Assembly (NCBI GenBank): GCA_014727915.1
Contig: WJMO01000005.1
Span: forward strand, 310,001 to 374,000
Direction: 5' to 3'
DNA: 64,000 bases
DNA from: Candidatus Altarchaeales archaeon
GTDB taxonomy: Archaea > Altiarchaeota > Altiarchaeia > IMC4 > SCGC-AAA252-I15
Shown here: in pieces, positions 57,324-64,000 of the stretch
Numbering within the stretch: position 1 is the stretch's first letter
Layout of the letters: each line of letters starts with the position of its first letter
Program-made: the position numbers and the translations under genes
The notes under the pieces: model-generated
What the model was told of the DNA's origin: nothing
What the model saw: the letters and a program-made list of their open reading frames with translations, nothing else
Database searches by the model: none

Positions 57324-58334
57324 ATGAGGGCGTTCCTTCCTTTCCTGCTGGTGTTCATGTGCGGCTGCCTCTGTTGCGCGCCCTTCGACTTCTACACCAC
57401 CACTACCACCACTACCACGACGTTGCCTCCCTCTTTTGACCTGGGTTTTGTCGTGATGTACAACTGGGGTCCATGTGATGCTGGCTACGGCTATGAGGCC
57501 GTTCAGTTATACGGTGATGGTGAGGGCTACTACGCCTTCAACAACACCGTGACAGGCCAGTATTCGTCTAACACTTTCAAGGTTCCGAAGTCTGAGTTGG
57601 AGTCTCTGCTCAGGACCATCGACGGGAGCGGTTTCAAAGAGCTTGAGTCAGAGAACGATGATGATATGTTCTTCGACCCTGGCATCGATGGCGGGGCCTG
57701 CAGGCTGTTGACTGTCTACGACTCCGTTGACTCCGTATATGACACGCGATATAACGCGTTCGTGTCGGGTGTGGACCTGCCCGAAGTCGATAGGGTGGGT
57801 GATCATCTGGTATCCATACTTAACACCTACGGTGGCAGAACTGCTCGTTTCACCCCTCCGCCAACTGTGATAGTCACTTCCACCACGGCCACAACATCCT
57901 CTACTCTACCCGACTATAGCAGCTTCCGCGAGGACGTGATGGTGGATTACATCTGGGGGTCCTGCTGGCTTGGGGACCCGCTGGAGGGTGTTGTGATATT
58001 GGACAGCGGACTTGCAGGGTACTACTACAACGACACCGACGACAACCTCCACGCCTTCCAGGAGTTCACACTCACGCAGTCGGAGATGACGTATCTAAAG
58101 GCTGCGATACGCCAGAACCAGTTCTTCACCCTCGACTACGACTACCTGGGCTCCAACCGGGAGGAGAGCCACTGCTCCGCCCTCTATATCCACCTCGACG
58201 GGAAGCGGAGTAACGTCCAGGTGAAGAACATCCACGTCCCACGGTACAGGAACGTCGCCCAACGCCTGGAGAACATCGCCTACAAGCACAAGCCCACCTA
58301 CCTGCCAGAACTACCGGATTACCCGCTGGCTTGA
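57324..58334 (+). CDS. Lipoprotein-like protein with two tandem related domains
   Basis: The 336-residue protein has a signal peptide with Cys-rich end (MCGCLCC, lipobox-like) and a short TTTT linker. Domain 1 (about 38-178) and domain 2 (about 205-325) align: VMYNWGPCDAGYGYEAV and VDYIWGSCWLGDPLEGVV, GEGYYAFN and LAGYYYND, then KVPKSELESLLRTI and TLTQSEMTYLKAAI. Each keeps two cysteines, one near the start and one near the middle. They are separated by a Thr linker (about 190-203). No enzyme motif. A TATA box gttttaaagcat lies about 28 bp upstream. Confidence 0.8.
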   Translation: MRAFLPFLLVFMCGCLCCAPFDFYTTTTTTTTTLPPSFDLGFVVMYNWGPCDAGYGYEAVQLYGDGEGYYAFNNTVTGQYSSNTFKVPKSELESLLRTIDGSGFKELESENDDDMFFDPGIDGGACRLLTVYDSVDSVYDTRYNAFVSGVDLPEVDRVGDHLVSILNTYGGRTARFTPPPTVIVTSTTATTSSTLPDYSSFREDVMVDYIWGSCWLGDPLEGVVILDSGLAGYYYNDTDDNLHAFQEFTLTQSEMTYLKAAIRQNQFFTLDYDYLGSNREESHCSALYIHLDGKRSNVQVKNIHVPRYRNVAQRLENIAYKHKPTYLPELPDYPLA

Positions 58335-58356
58335 ACCTCGCCTATGTGTTGGCTGT

Positions 58357-60819
58357 TTAGAGGTATTCGTGCCAGTCTTCTCCTTCCAGCTTTCGGATTA
58401 TCCTGTTGGCTCCGTCGCTGAAGGCTATCTCACCCTCCACCCCCTCCCTAAGGCATTCAGCAGTGTTGCTGTGGTCCAGTATTCTTGTTGATACTGCGAG
58501 CAGCAGCTGGGGGTGGCGTGTTTTGTCGGGTATCCTTTCGAGGGCGTCGTTTATCCTCACGACATCCGACCTCAACCCCCTTTCCTGCAGCAGCCTCAAC
58601 GCATTCCGGATGGTCTCCTGGGGTGTTCCATACTGGCTTTCTCCGGAGGACCTGTTAGCCCACCTCTTCCACGCGTTCATGAGCGGGTTATCGTCTGCCC
58701 TGCGGGGGTTCGGCCTGTCCGTTTCCTTTGCGGGTGTTGGGGTTGATGTCGGGTTTCCCGCGGGCCTTGGAGGCCTCACCCCGCCCGCGTTCTCCACTGG
58801 ATCTGCCGTCGGAGGCTCTGAGGCCCTGGCTGCGGGTGTTGCATGCTTTACAGGCGGCTCTGGTCTTGTTCCAATTGCTTCCGCCTGTTGTGTTGGGGCT
58901 GCCTGGGTTAAGTCCAGGTTCCTGGTGGCGGTGGTGTACAGGTCTCTGCCGTTTTCAACGTCTGCTAATCCTATCCGGAACCCGTTGTCTGCCGCTAACA
59001 GCAACTCCCTCGGTTGTCCTATCCCCCTTAGGTGTTCCATGTATAGCCTGGCCATGGTGGGCCAGTTGTCCCATTCGTCTGCGTGTGATATGATCTCCCG
59101 GACTGCACCGTTGACTACTTCAACATTCAAGCCCGGTTCCCTCCTGGATTCAGTGTCGACTTCCAGGGTCATACCTGCGAGCGCCCGGGCTTCCGCGTGT
59201 GTCAGCCCCTCTTCTCTAACCCAGTCTCCCATCCTCTCCAGGTCAGGCCTGCCAGCTCTGAGCTCGTTCAACGCGTTTCTGCGGGTCGCACAGACTGGGA
59301 TGTCCGGGTTTTCTCTGTCGGTCCATCTGGCTATGGTCTTAGCGTCTACGTCGAATCCTTCAGGCAGCTGGGAGAATATCTGGGGCGGGGTCAGCCTTTC
59401 ATCCCATGTGTGTATCTCCATAACCCTGTCGTACTGGGCTAGCGTGTAGGCTGTCTTCTCCCTTTTTGCAGCGGCTTCCAGTGACTGTGTGGTCTCCGGT
59501 TCCGGCGGCCCGAACGCCCGGCATATGGGGTTATCCTGGTCGGTCGGGTACACTCTCCTCTGGAATTCCCTTATGGAGTTCGGGTCTTGGATGTTGATGT
59601 ATGACTGGCTGCCCCCGGATACAGTGGATTGTACTCCGATCCTGTCCAGTTGGAGGGCAACCTCTTCCAGGAGCGTTTCTCCCCCCGCCTGCGGCAGGAC
59701 TATGCTATTCTTCCCCACAGAGCAGGTCTTGTCTGCGAATCCTCTCACATACGCTGCCACTTCAAGCTCTGAGACCATGTGGCCGCATGGTGTCCGTTGG
59801 TTGAAATCCGTTGCTTCATTCAATCTTCTGCGGAGCTCCTGCGATATGAACTGCACATGGTATGCACCTCCCAGTTTATCTGTTCGTGGGTTTTCCCCGA
59901 CCTCCATCACCTCATTCTCCAATGGTTGTTGCATTCCTGCTCTGAAGTTCTCCACAATCCTCCTGTTGTCGTTTGTGGCCTTTATGACTCCCTGGTCGTT
60001 GGCGCCGCTTCTCCCCCCCACGTCGCTCATGGCCTGCCAGTATCCGAGGAAATAGGAGAAGGGAAGGTTCTCCTCGGTTGGGAAGTTGACTGCTCCTGAC
60101 TTGAGCTTGGGCGTGACTGTCGGCTGGTTTGATATGGCTAGGGGGAGTCTGCCCTCTGAAATCCATCCTCTGATCTGCTTCACCGACGCGCCCGCCCCAA
60201 CCCCCGTGACATTGGGGTGTGCAGCCGCCTCCGGGCCGCTGTAACCGTCTTGTATCAGGGATAGCGCAGCCCGGAACTGTCTGGCCGCGTCCTCGATCTT
60301 CTTCCGCTCCCCCTGGAAGGCTCCTTCCGGCTTCTTTTCGAGGGTGTATCTCCGCCGCTGGTCTCGGATCGCTTCAGTAGCTATCGCTTCGACTTCCTCC
60401 ACCCTTTTGATGGGGGGTGGGCCTGCCTTGTAGGACAGTGTGCCTTTGGGGTTCCTCACAACCACGGGTATGCTGCTCCCAACATACGATTGCAGGCTCG
60501 GCTCTCGACCTGCCTTATCCCCCGTCTGCTCGACTCTCCTGATAAGCTCCGTGAAGTTCCGGCCGAACCGTCGTTTCTCAGTGGTTGAGGGTTCAAGTGC
60601 AAGTCCCTGTCTTCTAATCTGTCCTCTCCGTCGTTGGTCGATCAGCCCCTCGTATTTCTCTCCGAAATATCTGAGGACGTCTTCGTTGGATCGTGTTTGG
60701 CTTCTGAATTCCTCCACTTCCTTGGGTGTGAGATCAGGGTCAACTATCTCAATGCCTACGCGTCCATCCACCTTGACAGGCCTGATGGCCGGACCCTTCT
60801 TTGGAGGAGTCATATCCAT
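58357..60819 (-). CDS. Putative DNA-binding protein with degenerate LAGLIDADG fold between two HTH regions
   Basis: The start at 60819 (MDMTPPKKGP) is preferred over a TTG six codons upstream. The roughly 820-residue protein has an HTH-like region (GYSGPEAAAHPNV, then QIRGWISEGRLP, about 178-229), then a block with LAGLIDADG order: FSYFLGYWQAMSDVG (about 254-268), a strand-helix half, and AAYVRGFADKTCSVG (about 355-369) with ETLLEEVALQLDRIGV after it (about 381-396). A second HTH-like region (TPPQIFSQL, then AKTIARWTDREN) lies near 477-504. The two positions that hold catalytic Asp in homing endonucleases are Met and Thr here. The rest is low-complexity to helical. Likely a regulator, not a nuclease. 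Confidence 0.7.
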   Translation of the reverse strand: MDMTPPKKGPAIRPVKVDGRVGIEIVDPDLTPKEVEEFRSQTRSNEDVLRYFGEKYEGLIDQRRRGQIRRQGLALEPSTTEKRRFGRNFTELIRRVEQTGDKAGREPSLQSYVGSSIPVVVRNPKGTLSYKAGPPPIKRVEEVEAIATEAIRDQRRRYTLEKKPEGAFQGERKKIEDAARQFRAALSLIQDGYSGPEAAAHPNVTGVGAGASVKQIRGWISEGRLPLAISNQPTVTPKLKSGAVNFPTEENLPFSYFLGYWQAMSDVGGRSGANDQGVIKATNDNRRIVENFRAGMQQPLENEVMEVGENPRTDKLGGAYHVQFISQELRRRLNEATDFNQRTPCGHMVSELEVAAYVRGFADKTCSVGKNSIVLPQAGGETLLEEVALQLDRIGVQSTVSGGSQSYINIQDPNSIREFQRRVYPTDQDNPICRAFGPPEPETTQSLEAAAKREKTAYTLAQYDRVMEIHTWDERLTPPQIFSQLPEGFDVDAKTIARWTDRENPDIPVCATRRNALNELRAGRPDLERMGDWVREEGLTHAEARALAGMTLEVDTESRREPGLNVEVVNGAVREIISHADEWDNWPTMARLYMEHLRGIGQPRELLLAADNGFRIGLADVENGRDLYTTATRNLDLTQAAPTQQAEAIGTRPEPPVKHATPAARASEPPTADPVENAGGVRPPRPAGNPTSTPTPAKETDRPNPRRADDNPLMNAWKRWANRSSGESQYGTPQETIRNALRLLQERGLRSDVVRINDALERIPDKTRHPQLLLAVSTRILDHSNTAECLREGVEGEIAFSDGANRIIRKLEGEDWHEYL

Positions 60820-61000
60820 TAAAATTCGGAAGAACAAGGTAAAAAGGGTTTTTTGGTGGGTGTTCCCTCTTCATTTATCGGTTCAAAGTGTGTCCTGTCT
60901 ATTTTTCTCCTGGCGAGCAGGGCGGAGATACTGATTATCTATCCCCTTCCGTCCATGCGGCGCGGATGCAAGATATGCCCCGGAAAAAAAGGGAGTAGGT

Positions 61001-61774
61001 CTATTCCTTCTTCGTTGGCCTCCAGATTCGGGCCAGGGTTATCGTTCCTTTCTTGTCGTCTGTTCGTATCTCTAGCTCGTCCACGTGGGCGCGTACGTAG
61101 CAGAGTCCATGCCCCACTAATCCTATCAGTTTTGTGCTTTCCCCGTGGTGGAGGTGCCTGGGTATGTCGGTCATCCTGCCCGGGTTCAACCCTATGAACT
61201 CGACTCCCCTTCGTTCTCCGTCTGTTATGGGTCTTGTGATCATCAGCCCCCGTCTTCCGTGTTCGATGATGTTCCTGCTCATCTCGCTCCACACGTACTC
61301 TTCCTGTGTGTGCATTCTCCCCTCTCGCGGGTGGGTGTCTCCTCCCAGGTATCTTTCCCCTCGGAGCTTCCTGGATATCTCGCCTCTCAGGGCGTCCGCT
61401 ACCGTCAGGCAAACCTCCAAACCAATGTTGTCCCTGGCGTGGGTCGCGTCGAACCACTGCGCGTCCGATCCTTCCTCTCTCAGTCTCTGCTGCAACCGTT
61501 TTATCCGGTCATCGTCTCCTCCGACGATGGCTTCGAGCATGTCCGGCAGCCGGTCGTGGAACCCGTCCCTGAACAGCTTCCTGGAGGTTGAGCTGGGGTC
61601 TATCCTCCAGTAGTATTCACCTTCCTCTGTGGCCTCATGGCCTCTGTAAACTGCTCTTAAGCCTAGTTCCCTCTGGGTTGGGAGTCGCCCGTCCTCGCGG
61701 AGCTCCACTGCCGCGTGCTCTATCTCCTTCGCATGGGCTCGCCTGTCGCCGCCGGTCCGGGGCACATACTTCAT
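61001..61774 (-). CDS. RsbT/RsbW-like GHKL-fold ATPase with unknown N-terminal domain
   Basis: The start at 61774 (MKYVPRTGGD) is chosen because the longer frame is hydrophobic AT-rich promoter sequence. The roughly 257-residue protein has an unknown, Arg-rich N-terminal half (about 1-150). The C-terminal half carries an N-box-like SEMSRNIIEHGRRG (about 158-171) and, further on, MTDIPRHLHHG and GLVGHGLCYVRAHVDELEI and GTITLARIW. These match the order of RsbT-type serine kinases (E-x3-N-I, then GLG-x-GL-x2-V, then DE, then GT). The Gly-rich lid is partly altered. Partner-switching kinase function is inferred. Confidence 0.72.
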   Translation of the reverse strand: MKYVPRTGGDRRAHAKEIEHAAVELREDGRLPTQRELGLRAVYRGHEATEEGEYYWRIDPSSTSRKLFRDGFHDRLPDMLEAIVGGDDDRIKRLQQRLREEGSDAQWFDATHARDNIGLEVCLTVADALRGEISRKLRGERYLGGDTHPREGRMHTQEEYVWSEMSRNIIEHGRRGLMITRPITDGERRGVEFIGLNPGRMTDIPRHLHHGESTKLIGLVGHGLCYVRAHVDELEIRTDDKKGTITLARIWRPTKKE

Positions 61775-61848
61775 CGTAAAAAAGTATACGAAGGAAAACG
61801 GTAAATAACTTCGCATTCGGCTTTCGCATCCTGGGTTTGGCTGCTGCG

Positions 61849-62100
61849 ATGCTCTTCAACTTTGTTCCTCTCCTTATTGTCGGGTTGGTGCTCTTTGTCA
61901 TCGCTGCCTTTGTCGAGTTGGTTGTGAAATTCCAATGGTATAAGCTCCACGCCCACTTCTTCAGGAACATGTGCTGTTCCATATACCTGTTCACCCTTGC
62001 TACGCTGGTGCTCCAGTCATTAGATGAGGGTTCCTGGGGTTCAGCAGCCATCGCAGGAGCTTTAGCGTTGCCAGCGATATACCTGATGAGGAAGAGGTGA
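61849..62100 (+). CDS. Small polytopic membrane protein
   Basis: An 83-residue protein starting at the ATG at 61849 (a TTG at 61837 is the alternative). It has hydrophobic segments at about 1-27, 38-57 and 63-78 and a basic end (LMRKR). TATA-like ggtaaataac is upstream near 61800. No family recognised. It is divergent from the GHKL gene. Confidence 0.6.
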   Translation: MLFNFVPLLIVGLVLFVIAAFVELVVKFQWYKLHAHFFRNMCCSIYLFTLATLVLQSLDEGSWGSAAIAGALALPAIYLMRKR

Positions 62101-62144
62101 TGGGGTTTTTTAATTTATACTGTGCTGGCTAATACATTTTCATA

Positions 62145-62627
62145 ATGGATTTTGAACCGTCTGTGAATTGGACAATCTGGTCTTTGAGGATTGCTGCCGG
62201 CCTTTATGTGTTGTTTGGTTTGGGGTTCCTTGCGATCCTGCTTTTCTCTGGTGATGACCTGTTCAAGGAGGGTATTGTGTTCATGGTTGTTTTTCTGTTT
62301 GGTTTCGCAGCTATCGTGGTCGTGTGCACTGAAGCCCTTGTCAGAGGGCTTCGGAGGGATAGTTTCTGGGCTTGGATTATTTCACTGGTGGTGTTGGGCA
62401 TATACGCGCCCAGCCTGTATTTCCCCCTTGCGCTTTTGGGCATATTGGGGCTGGTTTGGCGTTCTTCCAGGGAGCGGTTCCTGAACAAGGAAGGCGTGAA
62501 AACCGGTTCATTGCAGCCTGGAGACAAGAGGATGCTCCTCATAATCGGTGCCTGCATAATCGCCACAATACTTTTGTTTGTTGGGGTGATAGCCTGGCAG
62601 ATACTGTGGGTAACACATGCAATATGA
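62145..62627 (+). CDS. Four-helix membrane protein
   Basis: The 160-residue protein has hydrophobic segments at about 12-33, 42-63, 72-102 and 130-155. Basic residues flank the second and third. No family recognised. It starts 44 bp after the previous gene and may be expressed with it. It converges on the gene at 62633. Confidence 0.7.
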   Translation: MDFEPSVNWTIWSLRIAAGLYVLFGLGFLAILLFSGDDLFKEGIVFMVVFLFGFAAIVVVCTEALVRGLRRDSFWAWIISLVVLGIYAPSLYFPLALLGILGLVWRSSRERFLNKEGVKTGSLQPGDKRMLLIIGACIIATILLFVGVIAWQILWVTHAI

Positions 62628-62632
62628 GAAGC

Positions 62633-63031
62633 TTATGCTAGCCTCATCTTCTCGATGATCCTGTCGTTCACTTCGCCTCTTTTCACTATCAGCATGTTCT
62701 TCTCCTTTTTCGTTACGTAGTTGGTGTCAATCTCTACTTTGGCGGTGAACACCTTCAATCTGCCAGTGTGGAGCAGTCTCAACAGGTCCTTCACCTTCTT
62801 TATCTCTTTCTTGTCTGTTCGTGTGGTTTTGGCCATGTATTTTATGTTTTTCTTGTAGAACTTCACCGTCTTATCCTGCTCCCCCTGGTCGAATCCAACG
62901 TTGAACTTTATTCCTGCCCGGGTGTACAGCGCCCTGATCTCATTAACAGCATCCCCCTCCAGTGAAACGTCAAAGACAAGGAACGTGTACTCTTTCACTC
63001 CCCTCCAAAAGAATGAACCCAACAATCCCAT
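62633..63031 (-). CDS. Uncharacterised 132-residue basic protein
   Basis: The protein is soluble with mixed strands and helices, a basic central region (VKFYKKNIKYMAKTTRTDKK) and a Lys-rich end. The strand KVFTAKVEIDTNYVT and the basic region suggest nucleic-acid contact, but no domain is recognised. It converges on the membrane protein gene. Confidence 0.65.
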   Translation of the reverse strand: MGLLGSFFWRGVKEYTFLVFDVSLEGDAVNEIRALYTRAGIKFNVGFDQGEQDKTVKFYKKNIKYMAKTTRTDKKEIKKVKDLLRLLHTGRLKVFTAKVEIDTNYVTKKEKNMLIVKRGEVNDRIIEKMRLA

Positions 63032-63122
63032 CCCTTAATCATTCGAATCCACGCATTTAACCTCGAATATCCCATTTTCATCTATTATGGCCTTGCCCGC
63101 TCCCAGAGACCCGGATGCACTG

Positions 63123-63362
63123 TCAAACATCTTTCGCCGGTGCACCCTCATTTTTACCTTTAAACCACCCTATCAACGCCAAAATCCACAGGAGCATAAT
63201 CCCAACTGCCAATATCACCAAGGGTGAGTCACCGATACCGTCCACCACAAACGAATAACCCACATAGACGGTGGCAGCCACCAACAGCAACAAAGTAACA
63301 TAACCCTGACCATCCCTCATCTTCACCTTAACCGTCTTCTTATGAAAATCCCACAAACCCAT
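63123..63362 (-). CDS. Small two-helix membrane protein
   Basis: The 79-residue protein has a charged cytoplasmic start (MGLWDFHKKTVKVKMRDGQG) and two membrane helices at about 22-40 and 47-67. No family recognised. About 420 bp of non-coding sequence lie upstream, toward the glutamate dehydrogenase gene. Confidence 0.6.
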   Translation of the reverse strand: MGLWDFHKKTVKVKMRDGQGYVTLLLLVAATVYVGYSFVVDGIGDSPLVILAVGIMLLWILALIGWFKGKNEGAPAKDV

Positions 63363-63781
63363 AATAGAACAATTGAAACCAGATAATTAAAATAGTTTAC
63401 AAAAAAATATAAAATATTATGAAAAAACTTCAAACAACTTAAACTTTCCCCACATACCTTATACAGAAGTGTTTAGAATTAAACACAACCGTAAACTCCG
63501 AGAAACCGTTTTGCTCCTGATTAGAATAACTTGGTATTGAAAACAATAATTGGGGGTTATCAATTCCTGCCTCTTTGCCGCCTTGATGCCGATTTGAATT
63601 TTGTTTGGGTCTGATGAGACACTCAGAAGACATTCGTCTTCTGGTGCGCCAAATGTCCTAAAAAGCATTTGAGCGTTCGAACTCACGGCCAAATATATTT
63701 TTATCAGTTATTTAAAATTTTTTATCAATAGTTTTTAAAATATTCTAAATAATTAAAAAAATAGAAGTTTGGGATAGTTTT
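63363..63781. other. 420-bp AT-rich gap with two short hairpins
   Basis: No convincing gene is present. The region contains an 8-bp-class hairpin agaagac-attc-gtcttct (63625-63642) and a caaatg/catttg stem (63650-63655 with 63666-63671), flanked by long A- and T-runs. On the minus strand the T-runs directly after the glutamate dehydrogenase stop could terminate its transcript. A 77-codon minus-strand frame (63459-63692) crosses the hairpins; it starts with TTG, lacks a family match and is not called. Confidence 0.5.
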
Positions 63782-64000
63782 TTATACTATCCCTTGGGCT
63801 TGCATGGCGCGGGCTACTTTTAGGAAGCCTGCGATGTTAGCGCCGTCAACCAAATTCCCTTCTTTGGAATATTCCTTAGAAGCGTCCCATGAGGCTTTGT
63901 GGATGTTGGCCATGATGCCTTGCAGTTTCTTGTCGGTTTCTTCGAAGGTCCAGGATTGGAATTGGCTGTTCTGGGCCATCTCCAATCCAGATACGGCGAC
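63782..64000 (-). CDS. gdhA: Glutamate dehydrogenase, C-terminal part (5' end outside window)
   Basis: Only the last 72 codons are visible, in frame to the right edge. The end reads VSGLEMAQNSQFQSW, then MANIHKASWDASKEY and GANIAGFLKVARAMQAQGIV, which matches the C-terminus of hexameric NADP-type GDH of bacterial style (compare the GANIVGFQKIADAMMAQG end of E. coli GdhA). It forms glutamate from 2-oxoglutarate and ammonium. With glnN at 48 kb it covers both ammonium-assimilation steps. The start and specificity residues are outside the window. Confidence 0.93.
   Translation of the reverse strand, partial: VAVSGLEMAQNSQFQSWTFEETDKKLQGIMANIHKASWDASKEYSKEGNLVDGANIAGFLKVARAMQAQGIV

Noticed and set aside
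58357..60819. An intein or active homing endonuclease in the 820-residue protein
   Set aside because: No splice-junction Cys/Ser or His-Asn motifs flank the block, and both catalytic Asp positions are replaced, so a degenerate regulatory domain is more likely.
63600..63620. C/D-box guide RNA near gdhA, because of a tgatga motif
   Set aside because: No suitable D box or C'/D' pair was found at the required spacing.
63459..63692. A 77-codon minus-strand frame near gdhA
   Set aside because: TTG start, composition unlike neighbours, crosses two hairpins and lacks any domain. Not called as a gene.

Overview
The window is a 64-kb piece of an archaeal chromosome. Archaeal markers are a 65-residue histone, TATA boxes about 25-30 bp upstream of starts (many genes appear leaderless), a minority of starts with Shine-Dalgarno sequences of the GGTGATC type, an archaeal-type LeuRS and ValRS, an archaeal bifunctional GlmU-like enzyme, PanB, a MEMO1-family protein, an Lrp-type regulator and a KaiC-like ATPase. 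Coding DNA is GC-rich and the promoters are AT-rich. Secreted Cys-rich proteins carrying Asp-Ser-Asp-Gly-Gly modules and Thr/Ser linkers resemble those of uncultivated DPANN and Altiarchaeota-like archaea. That lineage guess rests on recalled family habits and is weak.

Layout. 1-6.3 kb: GcvT (cut by the window edge), an MscS channel, a large orphan protein, HypC, two small unknowns, a UPF0145 protein and a secreted CAP-domain protein. 6.4-10.3 kb: a four-gene operon for a cytosolic sulfhydrogenase-type (group 3b) NiFe hydrogenase, whose catalytic subunit ends exactly at its last metal-binding motif. 10.3-21.1 kb: metabolism and translation (PHP phosphoesterase, PanB, aspartate-semialdehyde dehydrogenase, Lrp plus aminotransferase, LeuRS, zinc-ribbon protein) around a 980-residue orphan. 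21.2-22.6 kb: a thioredoxin-like membrane protein, then a non-coding locus with two perfect 77-bp hairpin repeats joined to tRNA-Ser(GGA), a 16-bp copy of the tRNA 3' end, and a multi-hairpin element. 22.7-30.9 kb: KaiC-like ATPase, a nest of small unknown proteins, a type II/IV secretion ATPase, Cys-rich and Thr-rich surface proteins, a CBS protein and a copper-fold lipoprotein. 30.9-44.2 kb: YkgJ-type protein, ValRS, GlmU-like enzyme, two tandem paralogous orphans, histone, MEMO1, a 29-residue very basic peptide, a repeat protein, MazG, TPR, PAP2 and YdjM-like proteins. 44.2-47.2 kb: surface proteins and a CcdA-containing thiol-relay operon. 47.1-50.5 kb: an Era-like GTPase and a type III glutamine synthetase. 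50.7-58.3 kb: a large Cys-rich secreted protein, HAD, orphans, a SpoIIAA-like protein, a blue-copper lipoprotein and a duplicated-domain lipoprotein. 58.3-64 kb: a regulator-like protein with a degenerate LAGLIDADG fold, an RsbT-like GHKL protein, small membrane proteins and the C-terminus of a bacterial-type glutamate dehydrogenase.

How the parts fit. The hydrogenase would interconvert NAD(P)H and H2; GlnN and GdhA assimilate ammonium; Asd, PanB and the aminotransferase serve amino-acid and CoA synthesis. The many Cys-rich exported proteins, the thioredoxin-like anchored proteins and CcdA point to active disulfide chemistry outside the membrane. I found no CRISPR array, transposase or recognisable prophage. 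All calls come from reading sequence by eye; no database search was possible.
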